Positions 6,549 to 12,077 of a DNA stretch of 12,077 nt are shown in pieces. Source of the stretch: Firmicutes bacterium UBA995 (GTDB lineage: Bacteria > Bacillota > Sulfobacillia > UBA995); contig DBBB01000176.1 in assembly GCA_002291985.1 (NCBI GenBank), positions 1 to 12,077 of the forward strand, given 5' to 3'. Below the pieces are notes generated by a model, which was given only the letters and a program-made list of their open reading frames with translations, had not been told where the DNA came from and made no database searches. The first letter of the stretch is position 1, and every line of letters begins with the position of its first letter. The position numbers and the translations under genes are program-made.

Positions 6549-7343
6549 TTAGCGGGGGGAAAAGTGTCGCTCGAAACTGGCGGCGGCGGCCTCGCCAACT
6601 TCCCGCTCGAACCCGCGAAATGAGTCGAGCAGTTCCCTGGCGCCGGGGGTGAGGATGGTAGCTCCGCCCCGGGCGCCGCCAGCCCGGGTATCCACCAGTT
6701 TCATGCCCAGGCGCCGCTCGGTCAGGCGAATGCGCCCCCAGGCTTGCCGGTAGGACATTCCCATGGCCAGGGCCGCGCCGGTGATCGTGCCCGCCGTCCT
6801 GATTCCCTCAAGCAGAGAGCGAAGGCCGGCCCCGAATACCGGTCCATCCCGGGCGACTAGCCACCACTTGACCCCGACGGGCGGGAGAGCCGCGCGCGGT
6901 TCCGGAGCGAGATCGTCTTCATGCCGGAGATCCAGCCCCTCGCGAGCCAGCAAGGCGGCGGTTACGCCCATGCCTGCCGGTCCCGGATCGCAGGAAGGAC
7001 TGCCTCGCTTGAGGATGGCGTCCCGTGCTCCCAGCAAGTGGGCCAAGGCAGCAACTTCGGCCGCGCCGCGCAGGAACTGGATGGTGACGTCCTCGCCCTG
7101 GGCATCGGTCACCCGCGCGTCCCCGGCCAGCACCGCCCGGCCATCGCCGCTCACCCGGGCAGGCGGTCGCGGCGTGGGCAGTCCTCCCAGTTGCTCGGGG
7201 CACACCGGTACCGCCCGGCCCATACGCACCAGTTCCATCACCGTGGGCGAGGAGCAGGCGCCCCCATCATAGCGACAGTTGACGCCGGCCAAACAGGCGC
7301 TGACGAGGGCCCGGCGAGCCGGCGTTGACGCGGCCATGAACAT
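6549..7343 (-). CDS. DUF523 domain fused to a ModE-type winged-helix DNA-binding domain
   Basis: A 264-residue two-domain protein, probably a transcription regulator. Residues 10-142 are DUF523 (YbbK/TudS): SACLAG with Cys17, CRYDG with Cys24, VCPE with Cys48 and LKRGSPSC with Cys118. The family includes 2-thiouracil desulfurases that hold an Fe-S cluster on three conserved Cys; Cys17, Cys48 and Cys118 are the natural candidates. Residues 157-250 match the N-terminal DNA-binding domain of ModE: LLEGIRTAGTITGAAL, then MSYRQAWGRI, then GGARGGATILTPGARELL. The molybdate-binding C-terminal domains of full ModE are absent, so DUF523 takes the sensor position. No ribosome site precedes the ATG at 7343; an extended -10 (TGATATAAT) would start the transcript at about the ATG, suggesting a leaderless message. 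It is divergent from the symporter/ligase genes and may regulate them. Confidence 0.85.
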   Translation of the reverse strand: MFMAASTPARRALVSACLAGVNCRYDGGACSSPTVMELVRMGRAVPVCPEQLGGLPTPRPPARVSGDGRAVLAGDARVTDAQGEDVTIQFLRGAAEVAALAHLLGARDAILKRGSPSCDPGPAGMGVTAALLAREGLDLRHEDDLAPEPRAALPPVGVKWWLVARDGPVFGAGLRSLLEGIRTAGTITGAALAMGMSYRQAWGRIRLTERRLGMKLVDTRAGGARGGATILTPGARELLDSFRGFEREVGEAAAASFERHFSPR

Positions 7344-7353
7344 GGTTCATTAT
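7325..7353 (+). promoter_or_regulatory. Possible rightward promoter overlapping the regulator start
   Basis: TTGACG (7325-7330, 5 of 6 consensus), a 17-bp spacer and CATTAT (7348-7353, 4 of 6). It would give a leader of about 225 nt before the symporter small subunit. The -35 lies within the regulator's coding sequence, so a chance match is possible. Confidence 0.3.
7336..7350. promoter_or_regulatory. Candidate operator palindrome over the regulator start codon
   Basis: ATGAAC-ATG-GTTCAT is a perfect 6-bp inverted repeat whose 3-nt spacer is exactly the start codon of the DUF523-ModE gene. A wider pair, GCCATGA (7333-7339) and TCATGGC (7355-7361), surrounds it. It overlaps the leftward -10 element and lies between the -35 and -10 of the rightward candidate promoter, a good place for autoregulation. 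Confidence 0.4.
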
Positions 7354-7354
7354 A
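7349..7354 (-). promoter_or_regulatory. Extended -10 element of the DUF523-ModE gene
   Basis: On the minus strand TATAAT is preceded by TGA, making an extended -10 (TGnTATAAT). No -35 consensus is found at 17 bp, which extended -10 promoters tolerate. Spacing puts the transcription start within about one base of the ATG at 7343. Confidence 0.55.
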
Positions 7355-7361
7355 TCATGGC

Positions 7362-7571
7362 GGTCGTATTGTTCCCTGCAGGCCCCCCTCACGCCACCCC
7401 CCACATCTGAAGCGCAAACCCTCGCGACCATTGTAGCATTGTTCGGATATGCGTGGCAGGAAAATGATGCGAGGCTCCGAATAACTCATCGCCGAAATCG
7501 GACGGAAAGGGGAGAAGGGCTGGGATTGCAGGTATTTCTGTGATGACGGTAGAAAGTGGCCGAAGTTCCAG
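7362..7571. other. Divergent intergenic region, no gene
   Basis: No coding potential stands out. Partial inverted repeats are present: TTCGGA at 7443-7448 with TCCGAA at 7476-7481, and CCGA-AA-TCGG at 7493-7502. If the rightward promoter near 7325-7353 is real, this is an untranslated leader. I recognise no riboswitch consensus in it. Confidence 0.4.
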
Positions 7572-7586
7572 GAGAGGAGTCATGCC

Positions 7587-7862
7587 ATGCGAACCTACCG
7601 CAAGGAGTCCTGGTTGACCTTGATTTGTTTTCTGCTGATCATGTTGTTCGGCGGCATCCTGAGCGTCTTCTTCGTGCTCGGAAAAGACCTGTTCTTTGGT
7701 CCCGGTCCCGCCTTCGCCGCCCGCAGTCACGTGCTCGGATTCCCCACCCACTATTTCTTGCTCCTGGTCCTGGGCTGGTTCGGGGTCACCGCGGTCGGCG
7801 CGGCCTACGCCCTGTACATGGACCGGCTGGAAAAGGAGATCGAGAAGGGGGGAGCCGCGTGA
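7587..7862 (+). CDS. Small membrane subunit of a sodium:solute symporter (DUF4212/DUF485-like)
   Basis: A 91-residue protein with two membrane helices, about residues 9-32 and 52-77, and a charged cytoplasmic tail (DRLEKEIEKG). Small two-helix proteins of this kind (DUF485 with acetate permease ActP, DUF4212 and YhdT-type relatives) are regularly encoded just before an SSF transporter and are thought to be accessory subunits. The exact family is not certain from sequence alone. The start is the ATG at 7587, preceded by AGGAGAGGAG. Its TGA overlaps the GTG of the symporter in the sequence GTGA, so the two are translationally coupled. Confidence 0.8.
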   Translation: MRTYRKESWLTLICFLLIMLFGGILSVFFVLGKDLFFGPGPAFAARSHVLGFPTHYFLLLVLGWFGVTAVGAAYALYMDRLEKEIEKGGAA

Positions 7863-9496
7863 ACGGTGGACTGTTCGGCCCCGGCATCGTGATGGCGGTC
7901 GTGGTACTGGCAGTGAGCATCATCATCGGCATTTGGGGACGCCGCCTCACCCGCAACCTGGCCGACTACTACATTGCCGGGCGGTCGGTGGATGCCCTCA
8001 ACAACGGCCTGGCGATGGTGTCCCTTTCCCTGAGCCTCACCACCTTCCTGGGACTCACCGCCCTCATCTGGTTCGGCTTCTACCTGGCAATCGCCATCTA
8101 CGCCGCCTTCACGGCCGCCTTTCTGGTCATGCTGGTGCTGGCCGCGCCCTATTTGCGGCGCCACAAGACGTTCACCAGCATGGATTTCATCGGCGAGCGC
8201 TTTTACAGCCCCACCCTGCGGATCATAGCGGTCGCGGTCATGCTGGTGGTGTCCACGCTGTACATGATCGGCAATATCAAGGGCGTGGGGCTCATCTTCG
8301 AACTCTTGCTCGGCATCCCGGGAATCTGGGGCGTGCTGATCGGGGGAATGGTGGTGACCCTGTACGTCACCATCGGGGGTATGTACGGGGTAACCTACAA
8401 CCAGACCTTCCAGTCGATCGTGCTGACCTTCGCCTTCATCGTGCCCCTCATGGCAATCCTCCGCCAGCTTGGCGTGGCCGGTTGGTGGTTCCCGCCGCTG
8501 GGATATGGGGTAGCCGTGCCCGACATGATCCGCATGACCCCCCACTTCTTCTTCCCCTTCGTCGTGCATCCTAGCTGGTACATAGCCGTATTCCTCGGCT
8601 CGGCCTTCGGCATCATCGGCCTGCCTCACTTCGTCATGCGCTACTTTACCGTCCGTGACGCCCGGGACGCCCGCTGGAGCACGGTGGTGTGTGCCTTCCT
8701 GGTCGGGCTGGTGAACACCTCCGCCTATGCCATGGGTTTCGCCGGCGTATACTACGTCGCCACCCGGGGGGTACAGATCGCACCGGTAGACGCCGATAAG
8801 CTGGTCTTCATCCTCACCGAGGCCCTCACCAACAACTGGCTGTTGGCGTTCACGGTGGCGGGCGCCCTGGCGGCGGCGCTGTCGACGATCGCCGGGCTAC
8901 TGATGATCATGGGTACCGGCCTGGTACACGACCTGTACGCGGTAGTCCGACCGGGGCTAAGCGATGACCGCAAGCTTACCCTGAGCATCTGGACCATGTT
9001 CGGCGTGGGCGTGGTGTCCACGCTGCTATCCATCCGTCCTCCCGAGTATATCCTGGTGACGATCATGTGGGCTTTCGGCATCGCCGCGGCCAGCCTGGGG
9101 GTACCCATCGTGCTGGGCATCTGGTGGAAGCGGGCCACCCGGGAAGGGGCGGCCTTCGCCATGATCCTGGGCTTTTTGACCAGCTTCATACCCTACATCA
9201 TCGTCGAGGTCCTCAGGATGCCCGCCACCATCATGTCCCCCTTCTTTTACGGCCCTCTGGGATGGGTCAAGCTCATGGCCTGGTCAGTGCCCCTCTCGTT
9301 TGCCGGCATGGTCGTCGTGTCCTGGCTGACCCCCGCGCCGCCCTTGGCGGCCCGCCAGCAGGTAGACGCCATGCACGGTTGGCCTGACTACCGCGAAGAG
9401 CGGTACCAGGGCAAGGCATTGCCGATCCTGGTCGTCGTCTTTTCGGCGCTGATCATGTGGTCGGTCACCACCCTGTACGGCGTCTTCCCGAAGTGA
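7859..9496 (+). CDS. Sodium:solute symporter family protein, ActP-like
   Basis: A 545-residue integral membrane cation/substrate symporter of the LeuT-fold SSF family, with about 13 hydrophobic helices. Family marks are DYYIAGRSV (36-44), the IGGMYGVTYNQTFQ segment (172-185), GLPHFVMRYFTVRDARDAR (254-272) as in acetate/organic-acid permeases, and AALSTIAGLL (339-348), where Ser342 and Thr343 fall at the usual Na+ site. The real start is the GTG at 7859, overlapping the stop of the small subunit; the same frame is open back to 7556, but that part is a shadow of the small gene. Its placement before two acyl-CoA ligase-like genes suggests uptake of a carboxylic acid. The substrate cannot be named from sequence. 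Confidence 0.92.
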   Translation: MNGGLFGPGIVMAVVVLAVSIIIGIWGRRLTRNLADYYIAGRSVDALNNGLAMVSLSLSLTTFLGLTALIWFGFYLAIAIYAAFTAAFLVMLVLAAPYLRRHKTFTSMDFIGERFYSPTLRIIAVAVMLVVSTLYMIGNIKGVGLIFELLLGIPGIWGVLIGGMVVTLYVTIGGMYGVTYNQTFQSIVLTFAFIVPLMAILRQLGVAGWWFPPLGYGVAVPDMIRMTPHFFFPFVVHPSWYIAVFLGSAFGIIGLPHFVMRYFTVRDARDARWSTVVCAFLVGLVNTSAYAMGFAGVYYVATRGVQIAPVDADKLVFILTEALTNNWLLAFTVAGALAAALSTIAGLLMIMGTGLVHDLYAVVRPGLSDDRKLTLSIWTMFGVGVVSTLLSIRPPEYILVTIMWAFGIAAASLGVPIVLGIWWKRATREGAAFAMILGFLTSFIPYIIVEVLRMPATIMSPFFYGPLGWVKLMAWSVPLSFAGMVVVSWLTPAPPLAARQQVDAMHGWPDYREERYQGKALPILVVVFSALIMWSVTTLYGVFPK

Positions 9497-9513
9497 CAGG
9501 TGACGAGACTCGG

Positions 9514-9547
9514 TCGGGGGCGGGCCGCTTGCCGGTCCGCCCCCCGA
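9514..9547 (+). other. GC-rich hairpin between the symporter and first ligase
   Basis: TCGGGGGCGG pairs with CCGCCCCCCGA (one bulged C), and the stem extends inward through a G-T pair and CCG/CGG. No T-tract follows (the next bases are TAATGGGG), and the ligase GTG is only 8 nt away. It may weaken readthrough, protect an mRNA end or limit ligase translation. Confidence 0.5.
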
Positions 9548-9554
9548 TAATGGG

Positions 9555-11021
9555 GTGAATCGCTTGGAGAACTGGCAGGCACTGTGCCGCATGTCGGCGG
9601 ACCAGATCCGGAACATGCAAGATCGCAAGCTTCGTGCCTTCATCCGAACCCAGATCTACCCTTATAGCCCCTATTACCAGCGTATATTCCGCGAGCACGA
9701 CATCGACCCCTACTCCATCCAGACGGTGGACGATCTGGCCAGGCTGCCTTTCACTTTCAAGGAGGACGTCGCGCCGACCGACCAGGAACCCGAGCGCCAC
9801 AAGGATTTCGTGGTCCGACCCGATGAGACGGTGGCCGAGCGTTACGGCCATCTGGCCAAGCTGTCCATGTATGCCGGCAAGACGGTGGTGGCGGAGAGGG
9901 TGGCGGAGTATCGCCCGGTGCACATTCACTTCACCACCGGACGTACGGCGCGCCCCACTCCCTTCGTTTACTCCGCGCGGGATCTCGGACACATCCGCGA
10001 GGGCGGCTATCGCCTGCTAAACGTGTTCGGCCTCCAGCCCGAGGACGTGGTGGTCAATGCCTTCCCTTACGCGCCGCATCTGGCTTTTTGGCAGACTTAT
10101 TTCGCGGCCGAGACTCAAGGCAGCCTGGTCTTGCACTCGGGCGGCGGCAAGATCATGGGCTCACAGAACCTGATGGACGCGGTGGAGACGCTGGGCGCGA
10201 CCGTGCTGGTGTTCATCCCGGGCTACGCTTACTTCTTCTTGCGAGAAGCGGTGCGTCACGGCCGAGACTTCCGCCATGTGCGGCTCGTGCTCTTCGGAGG
10301 GGAACGTGTGCCACCGGGACTCAAGGAGAAGGTCCGGGAAGCCCTGGGCAAGCTGGGAGCAGGGCACGTCGATGTACTGGCCACTTATGCGTGCACCGAA
10401 AGCCGGGTCGCCTGGGGCGAGTGCCCATCCGAGGAATCCTTCGGGTATCATACCTACCCCGACCTTGAGATCATCGAGACCGTAGACCCCGACACCGGCA
10501 AGCCGGTTGGCGAGGGGGTGGGGGGGGAGATAGTCTACACCGCCCTCGACTGGCGGGGTACCTGTGTCTTGCGTTACCGGACGGGAGATATCGCGGCCGG
10601 CGGCATCACCTACCGCCCCTGCCCCAACTGCGGCCGCACCGTGCCCCGCATAAGCGCCAACATTCAGCGCCGTTCGGAATTCAAGGAGTTCGCCCTGACC
10701 AAGATCAAGGGCACGCTGGTGAACCTCAACAATTTCTTCCCGCTGCTCATGGGGCATCCGGACTTGCTGGAGTGGCAAGTTGAACTCAGAAAGCGTAACG
10801 ACGATCCCTATGACCTCGATGAGATCTACCTGCGGGTCGCGCCTAGACCGGGGGTCGACCCGGGACTGCTCAAGGCGGACCTGCGCGAGCGGGTCTTGCG
10901 CGAGACCGAGGTCGCGCCGACGGACATCCTGCTGACCGCCATGCCGGAGATGCTCAACCGGCTGGGCATGGAGACGGAACTGAAAGAGAAGCGCATCGTC
11001 GATAACCGGCCGCGGGTGTGA
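9555..11021 (+). CDS. Phenylacetate-CoA ligase-like adenylate-forming protein, copy 1
   Basis: A 488-residue member of the PaaK branch of the ANL superfamily; such enzymes activate a carboxylic acid to an acyl-AMP and then a thioester. Visible motifs: PYAPHLAFWQ (171-180), YACTESRVAWGEC (278-290) followed by GYHTYPDLEII, GGEIVYTALDWRG (323-335), RYRTGD (340-345), CPNCGRT (356-362) and the C-terminal lysine region ELKEKRIVDNRP (475-486). The phosphate-binding loop, usually SSGTTGKPT, here reads TTGRTARPT (127-135), and the hinge lacks the usual GRSDD form, so normal ligase activity is not certain. The protein is some 50 residues longer than typical PaaK, with extra sequence before the loop at about 80-120. 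The GTG start is supported by alignment with the N-terminus of copy 2. It probably shares a transcript with the symporter. Confidence 0.85.
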   Translation: MNRLENWQALCRMSADQIRNMQDRKLRAFIRTQIYPYSPYYQRIFREHDIDPYSIQTVDDLARLPFTFKEDVAPTDQEPERHKDFVVRPDETVAERYGHLAKLSMYAGKTVVAERVAEYRPVHIHFTTGRTARPTPFVYSARDLGHIREGGYRLLNVFGLQPEDVVVNAFPYAPHLAFWQTYFAAETQGSLVLHSGGGKIMGSQNLMDAVETLGATVLVFIPGYAYFFLREAVRHGRDFRHVRLVLFGGERVPPGLKEKVREALGKLGAGHVDVLATYACTESRVAWGECPSEESFGYHTYPDLEIIETVDPDTGKPVGEGVGGEIVYTALDWRGTCVLRYRTGDIAAGGITYRPCPNCGRTVPRISANIQRRSEFKEFALTKIKGTLVNLNNFFPLLMGHPDLLEWQVELRKRNDDPYDLDEIYLRVAPRPGVDPGLLKADLRERVLRETEVAPTDILLTAMPEMLNRLGMETELKEKRIVDNRPRV

Positions 11022-11031
11022 CGAGGCGGCG

Positions 11032-11040
11032 GGAGGAGGA
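11032..11040 (+). promoter_or_regulatory. Ribosome binding site of ligase copy 2
   Basis: GGAGGAGGA ends 9 nt before the GTG at 11050 and lies in the 28-nt gap after copy 1. It supports the GTG over the ATG nine codons further in. Confidence 0.55.
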
Positions 11041-11049
11041 TCATACAAG

Positions 11050-12077
11050 GTGCTAAGCTACGCAAAACTCCGTAGGATGAGTCCGGCCGAAGTCCGGGCG
11101 ATGCAGGATCGTGCCCTGGCACGTGCCATTCGGGAGCTTGTCTACCCTCATCACCGCCATTACCGCCGGGTCATGCAACAGGCGGGCCTGGGGCCGAGCG
11201 ATCTGTGTCGTACCGACCATCTTGTCCGATTGCCTTTCACCGACCGTCAAACGGTGGCGCAGCTTTGCCGGCAAGAGGGTGACCCCTACCTGTTCTGCCT
11301 CGAACGGGACGCCCGCACAACTCCCTCAACGGACAAGACCCGTCCCGTTCGCGCCTTCTTCGCCGGGGGACGGACCACGCCCCTCACCCCCATCTTCTAC
11401 AGCCGTCACGATCTTCAGCAGATGGCAGCAGCCGGCCATCGCCTGTTTCAGACGGCCGGGGTGGACGGCGACCGGCCTATCGTCAACGCCGTGCCCTACG
11501 GACCGCATTTGCCCTTCTGGCAAATCGCGGCGGCGACCCTTGATCAGGGCATCACCGCCGTTCAGACGGGAGGACCCAGGGTGATGGACGTGGACAAGAC
11601 GCTGACCGCCCTGGCCAACACTCGGGCCGTCACCCTGGCCGGGTGCCCAAGCTTCCTCACCTACGCCATGAATGCAGGTGTCCGGCAAGGAGTCCGCCTG
11701 GAGAAACTGGAGCGGGTGTTGATCACGGGGGAGCCGGCCACGGCCGGCACGCGTCGCCGTTTGCATGAAGCCCTGGCCGGCGTGGGCGCCCCGGCGCGTC
11801 CCGAAGCCATCCATGACGTTTACCTCCTCACCGAGGCCAAGACCGGCTGGGGGGAGTGCCGCGGTGGCTCGGGCCATCATACCTATCCTGACTTCGAGTT
11901 CCTGGAGATCATCGACCCGGCCACCGGAGAACGCCGGGAGGAAGGAGAGACCGGCGAACTGGTCATCACCCATCTCGATGCGCGCGGTACTTTCTTCCTG
12001 CGCTACCGCACGGGCGACCTCGTGGAGGGCGGGATCACGACGGCTCCTTGCCCTGCCTGCCGCACGAGGATCCCCCG
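11050..12077 (+). CDS. Phenylacetate-CoA ligase-like protein, copy 2 (cut by window edge)
   Basis: The frame is open from the GTG at 11050 to the end of the window: 342 residues and still open, so the C-terminal third is missing. It is a diverged tandem paralogue of copy 1. The N-termini align (RMSADQIRNMQDRKL against RMSPAEVRAMQDRAL), as do VPYGPHLPFWQ (148-158), TGWGEC then GHHTYPDFEF (265-284), GELVITHLDARG (302-313) and RYRTGD (318-323). The phosphate-loop region is even more altered, AGGRTTPLT (105-113), and the Cys motif is CPACRT instead of CPNCGRT. It shares a strand with copy 1 across a 28-nt gap and is very likely in the same operon. It may activate a different acid, form a heteromer with copy 1 or have lost adenylation; the missing C-terminus, with its catalytic lysine, would help decide. 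Confidence 0.85.
   Translation, partial: MLSYAKLRRMSPAEVRAMQDRALARAIRELVYPHHRHYRRVMQQAGLGPSDLCRTDHLVRLPFTDRQTVAQLCRQEGDPYLFCLERDARTTPSTDKTRPVRAFFAGGRTTPLTPIFYSRHDLQQMAAAGHRLFQTAGVDGDRPIVNAVPYGPHLPFWQIAAATLDQGITAVQTGGPRVMDVDKTLTALANTRAVTLAGCPSFLTYAMNAGVRQGVRLEKLERVLITGEPATAGTRRRLHEALAGVGAPARPEAIHDVYLLTEAKTGWGECRGGSGHHTYPDFEFLEIIDPATGERREEGETGELVITHLDARGTFFLRYRTGDLVEGGITTAPCPACRTRIP

Noticed and set aside
7526..7555. TTGCAG-18-TAGAAA as the symporter promoter
   Set aside because: The -10 matches poorly, the spacer is long and the start site would leave almost no leader before the ribosome site; the evidence is too weak to list.
7556..7858. 101-residue extension of the symporter
   Set aside because: It overlaps the small subunit in another frame, is Arg/His/Pro-rich and non-membrane-like; the GTG at 7859 gives a normal SSF N-terminus.
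10161..11048. 295-residue frame opposite ligase copy 1
   Set aside because: Antisense shadow; the plus strand carries all the conserved adenylate-forming motifs.

Overview
This is a GC-rich bacterial window that looks like an anaerobe using C1/folate chemistry. The guess rests on a formate-tetrahydrofolate ligase, an extracytosolic flavin (FMN-binding/ApbE) module, a DUF523-ModE regulator and PaaK-like acyl ligases. Frequent GTG starts, strong purine-rich Shine-Dalgarno sites and readable sigma70-type promoters fit a high-GC anaerobic Firmicute (Moorella/Desulfotomaculum-like). This placement is an inference; the window holds no rRNA, tRNA or other taxonomic marker. No insertion sequence, CRISPR array or phage gene was seen.

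Layout. From 1 to 7343 every gene is on the minus strand; from 7587 to the right edge every gene is on the plus strand. Going leftward from 2725 there is a three-gene flavinylation module: membrane-anchored ApbE (2725-1679), a Gx/HepS-type membrane protein (1569-1039) and an exported protein with two FMN-binding domains (947-177). A perfect GTAGGGGCGGGT palindrome lies just past that last gene. Further right on the same strand are formate-tetrahydrofolate ligase (4652-2889) with its own terminator, then a secreted subtilisin-like protease (6386-5196) followed by a small conserved protein (5159-4863).

The centre of interest is the divergent junction at about 7340-7590. To its left is a one-protein fusion of DUF523 (thiouracil desulfurase/Fe-S family) to a ModE-type winged-helix DNA-binding domain. 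To its right are a two-subunit sodium:solute symporter (7587-9496) and two tandem, diverged phenylacetate-CoA-ligase-like proteins (9555-11021, and 11050 running off the window). A palindrome sits over the regulator's start codon, between candidate overlapping divergent promoters. The simplest reading is a regulated uptake-and-activation locus for an unknown organic acid, with the fusion protein as its autoregulated regulator.

No stretch of more than about 300 bases lacks a gene. The longest gaps are 7344-7586 (divergent promoter region), 4653-4862 (hairpin plus fhs leader), 1-176 (palindrome and short repeats) and 6387-6548 (protease promoter with a tandem 14-mer).
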